Below are positions 53,139 through 64,000 of a stretch of 64,000 bases of DNA, one piece after another; position 1 is the first letter of the stretch, and the number at the start of each line of letters is the position of its first letter. Source of the stretch: Adiantum capillus-veneris (taxonomy: Eukaryota; Streptophyta; Polypodiopsida; Polypodiales; Pteridaceae); NCBI GenBank assembly GCA_014529385.2, contig CM043959.1, positions 86,239,529-86,303,528 on the forward strand. Reading direction: 5' to 3'. Below the pieces are notes generated by a model. It ran no database searches and was not told the origin of the DNA. It saw only the letters and a program-made list of their open reading frames with translations. A program made the translations under genes and the position numbers.

Positions 53139-54869
53139 ATGGCTGACAATAACAACACAGATGTGTTCAAGATGTTTGCTGATGGGGACAGATTGGATGG
53201 GGACAACTACCCTATGTGGGCTTATATGATGCAACATGTTCTTGTGTCAAAGGGCGTCTGGAACATTGTGCAAGGCATTGATGTACGTCCTAGTTCTGAG
53301 GATGTAGGCGATGTTGAGGATGTTGCAGGTCTTGCTACAAGGATTTCTGCTGTTAGAGTTGTTTTGCCTACGGCAGAACACGCTCGTTGGGATGTTAAGG
53401 ATGCACAAGCTCATGCATTGATTGCGTTGTCTGTGAAGCGCATCATTGTTCCTCACATCCGTTCAACAAAATCTGCAAAACAGGCTTGGGATATTTTGGT
53501 TGCTCTTTATGCAAGTTGCAATGAGGCTAAAATTCCTTTGTTGCGTAAAGAGCTAGAGTCAAAGATTATGCATGAGGAAGATGATATGGACACTTTCCTT
53601 GCTAGTGTCAAGGATATCAATGAGCAACTTATTTCTGCAGGTGAAATTATTTCCGACAGTTCCCTTGTGCAGACTGTTCTTGATGCCTTACCAGATTCTT
53701 ACCAGACTTTTGTTAGTACTTGGAGACTTATGACCCAAGGAAATCCTGAAGTTGTCAAGTTTGATGCATTATACACATTGCTGTTGCAAGAGTCACTTTC
53801 CAGAAAAAACAGGACTAGGCAGGGTGCAATTAAACAGGCTTTTATTGCTTCTCAAAGAAAGGGTGGTAACAGCAATGCAACCACTTCTTATGGTTCTGCT
53901 GCGAGCGGCAAAAATACTGTTCCTAATGCTTCTGCTGGCAGCACTTCGTCTGGCAATTCTGGTGATAAGGGAAAAAAGACGATGCGTTGCCATTATTGTA
54001 AAGCTAATGATCACTTGATCAAGCAGTGTCCTAAGTTGAAGGCAAAAGAGGCTAAAAGGAAAGAGGGTGGTTCCACTACAAATGCTGGTTCCACTACAAA
54101 TGCAGCCATTGTTGAGTCTTCTGTGAAAGGAGATTGTGATGCTGATGTTGATGTAGAATGGGCTTTTAGCGCAGAGTACACTTACAATCCTGTTCTCCAT
54201 GATGCATGCTTGTCAGTTGCTGCAGATGTGTGGTATTTTGACAGTGGTGCTACAAAGCACATTACCTCACATCGTGAATTGTTTACCTCTCTCGAGTCTG
54301 TCCCTCATGGGAATTCAGTCACTTGTGTCAACAACGCCTCTTATCCGGTTCAGGGAGTTGGAAAGATTGTGCTTACTGCTGCAAATGGCAGTTCCTTCAC
54401 ACTTGTTGATGCACTTTATGTACCTGGGATCAAGAAGAATCTCTTGTCTGTATCCGCACTTGCTAGACTTGGACTTGTAGTCAAATTTGTGGATGGCAAA
54501 TGTACAATTCATGATATCAGTTTTGGTGATGAAATTGTTGCATCTGGCCTTTTGTGCCGTGGGCTGTATAAGCTCACTTTGTATGACAAGTGTGGACAAA
54601 ATTTTACAAATGCTGTTGCAGATTCAAGGGCTATTTCAGATGCAAAACTTTGGCATGCACGTTTTGGTCATCTGAATTTTGCCAGTTTGCTGCGTTTGCA
54701 GAAATCTGATATGGTTGCTTCTTTGTCGCCTCTTGAAGCACCTGTCAAACATGTTTGTGAAGGCTGTATTTTGGGTAAGATGCAGCGTTCTAAGTTTCCA
54801 AAGGATGGTTCAGTTTGGGCCACATGCAGATTGCAGCTTGTGCATAGTGATATTTGTGGGCCCATCTAA
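53139..54869 (+). CDS. Copia-1 gag, protease and integrase start (open part of the polyprotein)
   Basis: The start is placed at ATG 53139 (MADNNNTDVFKMFADGDRLD) because the gag family begins this way; the in-phase ATG at 53076 would add 21 unrelated residues. Gag spans residues 1-310 (NYPMWAYMMQHVLVSKGVWN, KQAWDILVALYASCNEAKIP) with a knuckle CHYCKANDHLIKQC near residue 290. The protease has WYFDSGATKHITS near residue 366. The integrase zinc module is seen as HARFGHLNFASLL and CEGCILGKMQRSKF near the end. The frame stops at HSDICGPI (54867) by an apparent CAA-to-TAA change. Confidence 0.92.
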   Translation: MADNNNTDVFKMFADGDRLDGDNYPMWAYMMQHVLVSKGVWNIVQGIDVRPSSEDVGDVEDVAGLATRISAVRVVLPTAEHARWDVKDAQAHALIALSVKRIIVPHIRSTKSAKQAWDILVALYASCNEAKIPLLRKELESKIMHEEDDMDTFLASVKDINEQLISAGEIISDSSLVQTVLDALPDSYQTFVSTWRLMTQGNPEVVKFDALYTLLLQESLSRKNRTRQGAIKQAFIASQRKGGNSNATTSYGSAASGKNTVPNASAGSTSSGNSGDKGKKTMRCHYCKANDHLIKQCPKLKAKEAKRKEGGSTTNAGSTTNAAIVESSVKGDCDADVDVEWAFSAEYTYNPVLHDACLSVAADVWYFDSGATKHITSHRELFTSLESVPHGNSVTCVNNASYPVQGVGKIVLTAANGSSFTLVDALYVPGIKKNLLSVSALARLGLVVKFVDGKCTIHDISFGDEIVASGLLCRGLYKLTLYDKCGQNFTNAVADSRAISDAKLWHARFGHLNFASLLRLQKSDMVASLSPLEAPVKHVCEGCILGKMQRSKFPKDGSVWATCRLQLVHSDICGPI

Positions 54870-55572
54870 ACTCCGTCCTTGTGCAATTACCTTTACTTCG
54901 TGACTTTCATGATGATTACTCCAGGCATGCATGGGTATTTCCGCTTAAAGACAAGTTCGAAGTTTTTATGTGCTCAAACAGTTTCTGGCTATGGCTGAAA
55001 ATGTCTCGAAATGTACTATGGACACCCTCTGTTCCAATCGAGGGGGGGAGTATATGTTTCATGAATTTAATGCATTTCTGGCTAGTCATGGGATAAAACA
55101 CCAATGTACAGTGCCTTATACACCTCAGCAAAATGGTGTTGCTGAGAGGAAAAACAGGTCACTGATGGAAATGGCACAATGTATGGTCAAAAGCCAAGCT
55201 TTGCCTCATTCTTTTTGGCTTGAGGCCATCGTGTGTGCCACTTATGTACTAAACATGTGTCCTACAAAAGCTTTGCAGTATTACTCCATATGAAGCATGG
55301 CATGATAGAAAGCCTTCTATTGAGCACATGCACGTTTTTGGTTGTTTGGTATATGCTTTGGTGCCACAAACACAGCGCAGAAAATTGGATGATAAGGCTG
55401 TCAAATGTATTTTTGTTGGTTATAGTGCTAAAAGCAAAGGCTACAGGTTATATCATCCACAAACAAAGCGTATTTTGGTTTCACGGGATGTAGTGTTTGT
55501 GGAAGATTCTGTTCAGCCCTTCTGTCATGTACTAGAGACAATAATGTAAGCTCACAGGACATTTATGACACT
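54870..55572 (+). pseudogene. Copia-1 integrase core, frameshifted
   Basis: Continuation of the integrase across three frames: HDDYSRHAWVFPLKDKFEVF (about 54910-54970), GGEYMFHEFNAFLASHGIKH with QQNGVAERKNRSLMEMAQCM (54970-55293), and MHVFGCLVYALVPQTQRRKL with CIFVGYSAKSKGYRLYHPQT (55328-55549). The integrase DDE residues are recognisable: Asp in the HSD strand (54850), Asp replaced by Asn in CSNRGGEY, and Glu in VAERKN. The loss of the second Asp and the frameshifts show that it is inactive. Confidence 0.85.
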
Positions 55573-57178
55573 TTGTTGCCTCTTTTCACTGGTGGAAATA
55601 CGAATGTAAGTTCCAATGAGGCAAATGTACAGTCTATGGGGGTTTCTGAAAATGTTATAGATCAGCCTATTACTGATGCAGATGTACATGGTGTACTTGA
55701 TGAGGAAAGGGCTGAAAATGAGCAGGCTAGAGGTATGCCAATATGGCTGGTGCACACTTTGCGTGACAGTAAATTGGATGCACCTTTGTCTAGTCGTACT
55801 CGTTCAGGATCTTGCCATGCATCTTATGCATCAGATTGTTATGCTTTGGCTGTGTCTAGCTTACATGATGTTGAGGAGCCTCTGTATTTTGATGAAGCAC
55901 AAAATTCAGAAAATTGGATGGCTGCCATGCAATCAGAATATGATGCACTTACAGAAAATGACACATGGACTTTATGTGATTTGTCTCTTGGGCAAAAGGC
56001 CATTGGTACGAAGTGGGTTTACAAGTTGAAACGCAAGCCGGATGGTGAGATTGATCTCCATAAGGCTCGACTTGTTGCAAAGGGTTATGCAAAAAAAAAA
56101 GGCATAGATTATGAAGAGACTTTTTCTCCCACTTGTCGTATGACTACTGTGCAATTTCTATGTGCATTGGCAGCTCATTTTGGTTGGGATGTACATCAAT
56201 CAGACATTGTTATTGCTTTCTTGGATGGTGACATATTTGAGGAAGTTTATGTAACGCAGCGTCGCGGTTTTGTCATAAAAGGATAAGAGTACAAAGTGTG
56301 CAAATGTAACAAGGCTTTATATGGGTTCAAGCAATCTCCTCGTGCTTGGTATGAAAAAGCTGGCACTCATTTGGTCAAACAAGGATTTCGTAACAGTCCA
56401 ACAAAAAGCACATTGTATGTAAAGCGTGAGGATGATGTACTTCTCATTGTAATTCTTTATGTTGATGATTTGTTGATCACTAGACCAAATGAGAGACATA
56501 TTGCTGAATTTAAGGCTGATTTGAATGCTACTTTCAAGATGAAAGATTTGGGACTGTTGCATCATTACTTGGGTATACAGTTTAAGCAGTGTGATGGTGG
56601 TATTGCCTTGTGTCAGAAAAGTTACATACAGACATTGCTATGTAAGTTTGGACTTGAGGATTGCAAACCTATTGTCACTCCCATGGAAACAGGTTTGAAA
56701 TTGAGTTTACATGATGCTGGTGATCCTAGTGATGTCACTCTTTACCAAATTGCTGTTGACTGCCTCATTTATGTATGCAACACAAGGCCGGATATTCAGT
56801 TTGCAATCTCACAGGTCAGCAGATTCATGCATAGCCCAGGGTCTAAGCATTGGCAGGCCGTCAAGAGGATTTTCCGCTACCTTAGTGGCACTTTACATCT
56901 TGGCTTGTTTTATCCCAAGGGGGGATCATTGCCGCCAGACTTACATGCTAATTCGGACTCAGATTGGGATGGTTGTTTTGACACGCGAGTGTCCACAAGT
57001 GGTTTTTGTTTCATGCTTGGCAGTTTATGTATATCATGGTTGAGCAAGAAGCAACCTACTGTGGCCAGTTCGAGTTGTGAGGTTGAGTCCAGGGCAGTCT
57101 TCACAGCTACGGTTGAGTGTGTATGGCTGAGACGCCTTATGGATGATTAGGGTGTTGGACAGGACACTGCCAACACTA
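55573..57178 (+). pseudogene. Copia-1 reverse transcriptase and RNase H, 3' truncated
   Basis: One phase runs from 55573 to 57150, broken by a TAA at 56284. RT begins with WMAAMQSEYDALTENDTWTL and KAIGTKWVYKLKRKPDGEID, then FSPTCRMTTVQFLCALAAHF and DIVIAFLDGDIFEEVYV (first catalytic Asp). LYGFKQSPRAWYEKAGT and the YVDD box (VILYVDDLLITRPNERH) follow. RNase H shows ANSDSDWDGCFDTRVSTSGF, SWLSKKQPTVASSSCEVESR and VECVWLRRLM. It ends within RNase H at Ala-Asn-Thr-Ile (57178), where a CACTA-derived hairpin starts. The missing end and 3' LTR exist in the second copy at 63640-64000. Confidence 0.9.
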
Positions 57179-57255
57179 TCCTCAAAATCTCTTGTAGCGT
57201 GCGGAAGTAAGTGAGAGAGTGCTCAAAATCCGCACGCTACAAGAGATTTTGAGGA
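57179..57255. repeat. Perfect 27-bp inverted repeat at the copia/CACTA junction
   Basis: Arms 57179-57205 and 57229-57255 are exact reverse complements, separated by 23 bases. The left arm plus loop start copies CACTA-2 sequence in left-arm orientation (as at 51870-51903). The right arm carries the same sequence inverted and leads into the DUF4216 copy. It is the join that replaced the copia 3' end. Confidence 0.97.
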
Positions 57256-57808
57256 TCGATTATAGACGATTTTTTGTCGACTTGTTCGATGTACAATGGT
57301 TCAAGATAAACATGAAGGGTCGCAACGCTATTGTGCGTAGAGGAGAGTCTGGTTTCCTTGAGATGGATTCAACTAAAAAATGGACCAACCTAAGAGACAC
57401 TTTTGTACTACCCGAGCATTGTGAATAAGTAAGTATGTAAATACCTAACATCCAATTTTAGAAGTTATGTGCTTGGAAGCTCTCATGTAAGTTATGTGGC
57501 TCTGGCAGGTGATATTTCATCCTAGAAAGTCCACATCAAACTGGTGATACGTCATAAAGGTAGCCCCTCCTAGTGCACGGACGTATGAGGGCTACCATGT
57601 GCCAATCACAGTGGCATTAATGGAGGAGATTGGAGAAGATGCTTAGTCAGAAGCCGCTGAGGTGGTGCTAGACGAGCATCAAGCTGCTACTCTCTATGGG
57701 GTGCATGCAGAGGATTTACAAAATCAAACGGAGGGCATCTACTAAACGAAGAGCTCTATATAGATATAGGGAGTTATGCTGAGCTATGCGAGGATGAGAG
57801 AGGTCCAT
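57206..57808 (+). pseudogene. Inverted copy of the CACTA DUF4216 exons
   Basis: Plus-strand copy of 51312-51900: LQEILRIDYRRFFVDLFDVQ, WFKINMKGRNAIVRRGESGF, WTNLRDTFVLPEHCE. A C-to-T change here makes a stop at the exon end, next to the GTAAGT donor. The second exon follows a TGGCAG acceptor at about 57512 (VIFHP, then EGYHVPITVALMEEIGEDA-stop). It ends at about 57808 beside RT sequence of another element. Together with the arm at 52379-52585 it forms the right half of a large palindrome split by Copia-1. Confidence 0.85.
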
Positions 57809-57811
57809 GCA

Positions 57812-60715
57812 CACTTTGAGTTTCCCATTTTTATTTGGCACAATGACTATTCGAGAAACCCATTCTGAGTGCCAATAAGGTATATGAGTCCACATTTGAT
57901 ACGATTTTCAAGTTCTTCTTGAAAAAAAAATTATTACTTAGGATTCATTGAGTAGGGTTGTTGCTGGTTGGTTTAGTAGTTCTATTCGTGTGAATTGTAT
58001 GTTGTATCACAAAAGGTGGAATGCCTTTCATATCATGATATGTCCTTAAATTCTTGGAGAATCTCCTTAAGTACATCCTCTTCAATCTCAATAAGTATTT
58101 GAGCGATTAATATTGGTTTAGACTTCTCACCTGGGTTTGCCAATTCCATCTTCTTAACTACTACTGGACCATAGTAGACTCCACTACTTCTAATGGTAGG
58201 CGTTCGTTGGGCTTTAGTGGTATAAGATATGAAATGTAATGTTTAGATGTAGGATGTAAGTCTATGGGATCTTATTGCGCTAGGGTCTTTGATTTCTCTT
58301 TTGTTGCTTAGCTAACTCTTGGTTTTGGCATCTCCTTGTAGTATGACTCAGTTTTGGCTTCTCTTAAACCTCTAATTGTACAATGCCAAGGGGTCATATA
58401 TTGTACCAAATGACACTCTGAAGGTGTTCACCCCAATTATCTACCAACTTTTGATGAGGATCACATGCTCCCACATAACTGAACCATTTTGTGGTGGATC
58501 TCTTTTTTTAATAGAATCCTAGCACATACATTTTCTTGATATTGTTGCCGTTTAGATATCTTACCTCTCTTGTCTAGTCTTTTTATTTTGGGTTGCTTCT
58601 ATTGCAAAGTCACTAGATTCATCCTCATTCTATCCTCTTCACTCCAAGATAAATTATCATAGGATGGTGTACTAGGCCATAAAAGTTTCATTTCCAAACA
58701 TGATCTAATTGTGATTCTAATTCCCTATCAAGCTCAGAGTCTATTTCTATTGGTGATTCAATCTCTAAGTCACATTGTTCATAATCTTTTGAGGCACTAC
58801 CCATTTTGATGTCCATCAGGTCTTCATCCTTTATGTCATTAGAGAGTATATGCATTGCACTTAACATGTTTACTAGTGAAACATTATGGCTTTGTCTCCG
58901 TCACGTGTTACTTAAGTTGTTTCTCTATTTTGCCAGGTGTCTATGGTTTCCACTAGGTGTACCCAATCGATGTCGTCCAACTCAACCATTCCAAGTAGGA
59001 CGTCCATATAAGGAGAGTCCTTCCCAATGTCTAACTCTTTTTTACAAGTATAACAATATTGTAGTGGGACTGAGTGAATGGTGGTGTCAGTTAAATTCTC
59101 AATTATAAGTCTATTCTCTAAAGGATGTGCTCAACCGTTTACAATATCAACTCAAATAAAGGAGTCTTGGAACTATAAGTAGACGTAGTTTTTAGACTAG
59201 TCATGCACTATTTTTGCTTCCCTCATGAAAGGAAATCCTAAGATCATGTCATATGACATAGGATGCATGGATAAATCCATAAGGATGAAGGTATGCCTTA
59301 CCTTGTGTCCAAGGATTTTGATCTTGAGATCTTTTAACATTCCAATAGGTTTTGTAGTTCCATTGGCCTTTTTTAACACTATGTTTATGACTTCAAGGTG
59401 AGATTTTCCCATAGATTCCCATCAATTTTTAGTTACAATGTTGACCCCAACACCACCATCAAGGATTCCCTTCACAGTTAATCCTTATGTAGTGATTGGT
59501 AGGGTTGCATTAGATTCATCACCTTTAAAATATTATCCCAACTTGTTAACATGTATTTCAATGATAAAACTTTCATCTAGTTTGGATTGTGGATCCAAGC
59601 ATTCCTCCTCAATTGGAATTTTGTTGGGTCTATCCATCTGTGCAAATCGTGGTAACCCGACTTTTAGTTCTCCATCGAGAAATGCCCAAAGAGCTAATTA
59701 ATTTGGCAATAGTTAATAGTTATTTTTGAGATTTTAGTCTGTGACTTAAGTCTCGTGAATATGGGATCTCCACTTCTTCAATGGGGTTAGATATTCCCTC
59801 ACTAAACATTCTCTCAAACAAATAGTTTGCATGCCTAGTTTGCAATGTTCACTCACTTTCTTCTTGGATGATACGAGGTATAGCTAATTGTCTATGGTCT
59901 TTGTGGAATTGAATTTATGTGGAAAAAGCTATGTCCATAATTCTAATATGCTCAGGTTCTTGCTCTATTTACCTTTGGGTCTTCTCTATTAAGATTCTTA
60001 AGTACTTGACTTGGATGATACTATTATGGCTAATGGTTTGTGGTCTATGTGACGTTGAGTTTATGTGGAAAACATTATGTGCGAAATCTTGATCTTCCTA
60101 GGTTTTGGTTCTAGTTCCCTTTGGGTCTTATCTACTAAGCTTCTTAAGTACTTGACTTGGTCAATCTCCTTCACAGGGTTTGGGTAGGTCCAATCTTCTT
60201 CATGTTTTCCTTGAGTTTTGGCCCTTGTGGCTTCTCTTGGAGGTTCTTGTCTCATTTGGTTAGCCTTGATGAAGACAACCATTGAATCATTGATGGTATG
60301 AGAGTATTTTTTTAATATTCTACCCTAATGGTGTCCTTGCTTGACTTATTCTCATGGTAATCCCCATTGGATTTTTCCCTCATGGTGGTTGTATCAATTT
60401 CCATGGTCTCAATTGAATCTGATCATCTTCATGGTCATTCATATACCTAGGGTCATCATCGGTCCCTACATTATTCTTTGAAGTAGGGTTTGAATTTGTA
60501 CCTTTTAGCGATCTCTTCTTTCACATTTCTTATTTCTCATTTGGGCAAGATGTAGCATCTCTCTCTTCAAGGATATAATTTTGATTTTGGAGTATCGATT
60601 GTGTGAGTACATTTATTTGTAACATAGGTGTGGTTTTTAGTGTCCCATTGGTCATCTCAGTTAAGTTCACGTTGTCGTGCCTTGGCATATACATAGTGTG
60701 AAATAAAAAACTCAC
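57812..60715 (-). pseudogene. Decayed B-family Ty3/gypsy element (element F): gag end, protease, RT start
   Basis: From right to left: a gag/protease linker (EEDWTYPNPVKEIDQVKYLR, 60282-60061), comparable to MTYPYAEIEKQ in element B. The protease (about 59650-59190) has LTVKGILDGGVGVNIVTKN, KVRHTFILMDLSMHPMSYDM and ILGFPFMREAKIVHD. Linker sequence around 58200-58050 (GVYYGPVVVKKMELANPGEK, LIEIEEDVLKEILQEFKDI) follows, and finally the first RT strands at 57930-57812 (EWVSRIVIVPNKNGKLKVCM). There it is cut off by the CACTA copy. Numerous stops and frameshifts occur. The protease Asp-Gly-Gly is a known variant of the retropepsin triad. Confidence 0.78.
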
Positions 60716-61919
60716 CTCACTTTTGACACCTTTTAATGCGTGGAAATAAAATCAATCATGTGTATATTGTGATATATGCTGAAGTGGCTACTACGGTCGC
60801 TATCATGTACATACCTATCTGGGGAGTCGTGGCCTTGGATGTGGCTCCTTTGTGTGATTTCCCACTTGATAAAATGATTATTTTGGTTTTTTGATGTACA
60901 TATTCCAAGTGTTTCATGGTGGCACACTCATCTCACCTATAAGACTGATGCGGGCAAAAACTGCCGAAAATAGCAGCTAATAGACGCCGTTGCAAAATTG
61001 CATGGAAAGTGACCCAAAACGGTATATTGATGAAAAATGATGTCTATGATTTTTGTGTTTAAGCGAGTGATCCCAAAAATTCAAGGATTTTTCTGATTCC
61101 ATTTGGGATTTTTCGCATAAAAAATGGCATTTTTTGGGTTAAAAATGAGTTGAAAATGGCCTAAAAATTTACACATCAGCTGAGAATTTCGTGGGGAAGA
61201 GAGAGAGGGCTGATTCTTATAGAGAAAACCTGCAATTTATCACTATTGTGCAATAGCTCCCATGGTTGCTCAATCTATGTGTGCTGCAGTCACGCCTCTT
61301 TGCAATCTCGTATGTGAGCTTGTGAGGGAGTGGATTAGGGTTTCCCCTTATCAAAGTGGTGTGTGGGATTCACTTTAGAAGCTCTTAAATCTCTAAAAAT
61401 TTAAAAAAGGTCACCATGAAGGTGGAAGCTCGTATATTCTTTTCAGCTGTTTGATGTTACGACTATATAATTGGGGGCGAGGCTACATGATACCATGAAA
61501 GAGGTTTGGGTTTTGGTTGAAAGTTGTGCTCCTATGAGAGTTGAAGTTTCATGGCTGAAAGTTTAGTGTTCTTAATTGATCTTTTTAAGTAAATTTGGAT
61601 GTGAATTGGTGATCATTTCACCACGAACTCGTATACAAAAACAAGCCATTTCCACCTATAATAGGGGACAGGGTTTGTGACTGTCTTGTCACAAACGCTC
61701 TTAGTTTTCTAGTCATCTTTAGAAAGAGATTTGGTTATTTTCCATAAACGCTTTATCTTAAACTGTTTGTGACTCTCATCATGAACTCTCACAGCAAAAG
61801 GTTCTGCACCTTCCCAGCTAGACCACACACATTCTGACATTTTTTGTGAACCCGAGCTGCTGGGGTGGGAGTTTGTGAATTGATCTACCCACTTTGTTAG
61901 CCATGGATGAAAATAGATA
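60716..61919. other. Non-coding stretch, possible LTR or leader
   Basis: No coding motif is seen. It contains A/T runs and, around 61260-61340, more balanced sequence with several GTGTG phrases. It precedes a plus-strand gag fragment and may be the leader or LTR of that element, but no second copy exists here to test this. Confidence 0.4.
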
Positions 61920-62524
61920 TACATGTGATGCACTTTGATTCTACAGTCATGCAAATGTTTCAAGCATTTGCCATGTATATGCAACAACAACAAGCGCCTG
62001 AAAGAAGCCAGATTTGAACCACCAAAGCACTGCAGTCCATTGTGAAGAGAATTGACCAGTTTGATGGAAGGACATCACAAAGTAACTATGAGATTATATG
62101 AAGGAAATGGAGTTGAACCGAGCGTCTGAGGAAGACATGGTCCGAAGTTTTTGAGCTAGTTTGTGTCCCAGAGATTAGAGACCGTATTAGGGCAATTCAA
62201 AATTCTCATGGAAGAAATTGGGAGGAATTCAAGCTTGCTCTAAAAGAAGAATACTTTATGGAGGACTTTGAGAGGGTGACCAAAGAACTTTCTTATATTG
62301 GGTTGCAAATCCTAAAGAAGGGATTTCTACTACAGAGCTTCTCAGAGAGTTTGAGTGACGCTATGCTCAACTATCACAAATTGAACAAGCTTCCATGGAT
62401 AGGGGGAAGGTAGAACTTTTCCTACAAGCAGCGAGCAAAGAAATCGAAGAAAAGTTAGAGCTTCTCTTGGAAGACAAAGATACAAAGCAAGGTTTGAAGA
62501 CAAGGTGGAATGATGTACAAGATG
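61920..62524 (+). pseudogene. Plus-strand gag fragment (element G)
   Basis: Gag text in changing frames: VKRIDQFDGRTSQSNYEII, ELVCVPEIRDRIRAIQNSHG, NWEEFKLALKEEYFMEDFER, then TTELLREFERRYAQLSQIEQ and ASKEIEEKLELLLEDKDTKQ followed by TRWNDVQDA. The last part is a strongly conserved helical motif of a widespread plant gag family, by recollection. Stops and at least three frameshifts break it. At 62525 it passes without a spacer into copia RT sequence, so it is a recombination remnant. Confidence 0.7.
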
Positions 62525-63955
62525 CAGTCTCCCTATTGCCATGCAATCAAAATATGATGCACTTATAAAAAATGACACATAGACTTTATGTGATTTGCCT
62601 CCTGGCAAAAGGCCATTAAATGCTATGCACATCCGAAAAGGCATAGATTATGAAGAGACTTTTTCTTCCACTTATTGCATGACTACTGTGTGCTTTCTAT
62701 GTGCATTGGCAGCTCATTTTGGATGAGATGTACATCAATTAGATATTGTTATTGCTTTTTTAAATGGTGATATATTTAAGGAAGTTTATGTAATGGAGCC
62801 TCGTGGTCTTGTCATGAAAGAGCAAGAGGATAAAGTGTGCAAATGTAAGAAAGATTTGTATGGGTTGAAGCAATATCCTCATGCTTCGTATGAGAAAGCT
62901 CACACTCATATTGTTAAACAAGGCTTTTGTGAGGGTGATGTACTTCTCCTTGGTGTTCTTTATGTTTATGATTTGCTGATCACTAGACCCAATGAGACAC
63001 ATATTTTCGAATCTACTTTCAAGATGAAAGATTTGGGACTGTTGCATCATTACTTGGGCATATAGTTTAAGCAGTGTGATGGTGTGTCAAACAAGTTACA
63101 TAGAGACATTGCTATGTTAGTTTGGACTTGAGGATTGCAAACCTATTGCTACTCCCATGGAAATAGGTTTGAAATTGAGTCTTCATGATGGTGGTGATCC
63201 TACTGGTCATTCTTTACCAAATTGCTCTTGGCTACCTTACCTATGTATGCAACATGAGGCCTAATATTCAGTTTATAGCTCATAGGTTAGCAGATTTATA
63301 CATAGCCTAAGGTCTAAGCATTGACAAGTTATCAAGAGTATTTTTCACTACTTGAGTGGCACTTTGCATCCTTGCTTGTTTTATCCCAAGGGGGGATCAT
63401 TGACGCCAAATTTACATGCTTTTTTGGACTCATAGTGGATTGGTTGTTTTGATATGCAAGTGTCTAGAAGTGGTTTTTGTATCATGCTTCGCAATTCTTG
63501 CATATCACGGTTGAGCAAGAAGCAACCTACTATGGCCACTTCTAGTCGTGAGGCTGAGTACATGGCAGTCTTTATAGCTACAATTGATTTTGTATGACTC
63601 AAATGCATTATGGTTGATTTGGGTGTTGGCCAAGATACTGCCAACATCATCTACATTGACAATCAGAGCGCATTGGCAATTGCGAGTAACCATGTTTTTC
63701 ATGCTCGACAAAGCACATTGAGGTGCATTATCACTATGTGAGAGAGAGACTCTCAGCAAGAGAGATTAGCTTGGCTTATATGCCAACAGAGGACAACGTT
63801 ATAGATCTATTCAGAAAGGCATTGCCTTGTGAGAAGTTTGAAGCTTTTCGCAAAGATTTGGGCTTACTCGTGGATTGATCATGCACTTAGGGCATGGAAC
63901 TTCCCTATACATTATGCACCAGCTCTCATTCACTACATCACTTCCAGAGGTGTTT
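62525..63955 (+). pseudogene. Second copia copy (Copia-2): RT and RNase H remnant
   Basis: Parallels Copia-1 from AMQSEYDAL (55928) onward with many deletions and stops: EETFSSTYCMTTVCFLCALA, VYVMEPRGLVMKEQEDKVCK, LYGLKQYPHASYEKAHTHIV. The YVDD box is altered to VYDL-like text, and FKMKDLGLLHHYLGI follows. It includes the RNase H end that Copia-1 lacks (ANIIYIDNQSALAIASNHVF, in mixed frames, 63640-63700) and the terminal helix text to about 63880. It is much more decayed than Copia-1, which shows two insertion ages in one family. Confidence 0.85.
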
Positions 63956-64000
63956 TGTTATTATATACATGCGGTAGTGATGTGTGTGAACACATTTAGG
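63956..64000 (+). repeat. 3' LTR of Copia-2, cut by the window edge
   Basis: TGTTATTATATACATGCGGT and onward matches the first 40 bases of the Copia-1 LTR (52586) with few changes. The remaining 180 or so bases lie beyond the window. Confidence 0.85.

Overview
The window reads as repeat-dense nuclear DNA of a land plant with a large genome. Evidence is plant-type Ty3/gypsy and Ty1/copia polyproteins, a primer-binding site matching plant initiator-Met tRNA, a CACTA (En/Spm) transposase with introns, and a hAT transposase remnant. I see no host gene, rRNA, tRNA gene, bacterial operon or CRISPR array. The mix of element types would suit a fern or gymnosperm, but that is a guess. Nearly every coding stretch has stops or frameshifts, so this is a graveyard of nested and rearranged mobile elements.

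Left part (1-30 kb, mostly minus strand). One large Ty3/gypsy element, called B here, appears to run from its 5' LTR (29017-29748) and primer-binding site (28997-29015) through a 1.8 kb leader, gag (about 24340-27163), protease (14408-15870), RT/RNase H (12352-13577) and integrase (4630-5357 and 11212-12351). It ends with a second, post-integrase retropepsin-like ORF (3597-4600). Two insertions split it. Element A (LTRs 5362-6838 and 9730-11211) sits inside the integrase. Element 2, a tandem array sharing a central LTR (15885-23617), sits between the gag zinc knuckles and the protease. A broken coiled-coil ORF (1-2566) lies beyond and leaves the window.

Middle part (30-46 kb). This holds a solo LTR of family 2 in opposite orientation (30004-30884), gene-free sequence with a 133-bp tandem repeat, a decayed gag related to B (33160-35497), and a plus-strand Ty3/gypsy element E (36607 to about 44318). 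E has LTRs, primer-binding site, gag, protease, RT, two RNase H domains and integrase. A hAT fragment follows (45473-45950).

Right part (46.7-64 kb). A plus-strand CACTA transposase gene (46760-48750) abuts the terminus of an opposite-strand CACTA element (from 48751). That element's transposase tail forms a large inverted repeat centred near 52330. A copia element (52586-57178) lies in the right arm of the repeat, and its 3' end is replaced by a perfect 27-bp hairpin. The window closes with another B-family relic (57812-60715, minus), a gag fragment (61920-62524, plus) and a second, badly decayed copia copy whose 3' LTR runs off the end.

No new functional system is evident. The most unusual items are three copies of a 20-22 bp palindrome in B's leader, a doubled H2C2 zinc domain in B's integrase, the post-integrase retropepsin-like ORF, and the copia-interrupted CACTA palindrome.
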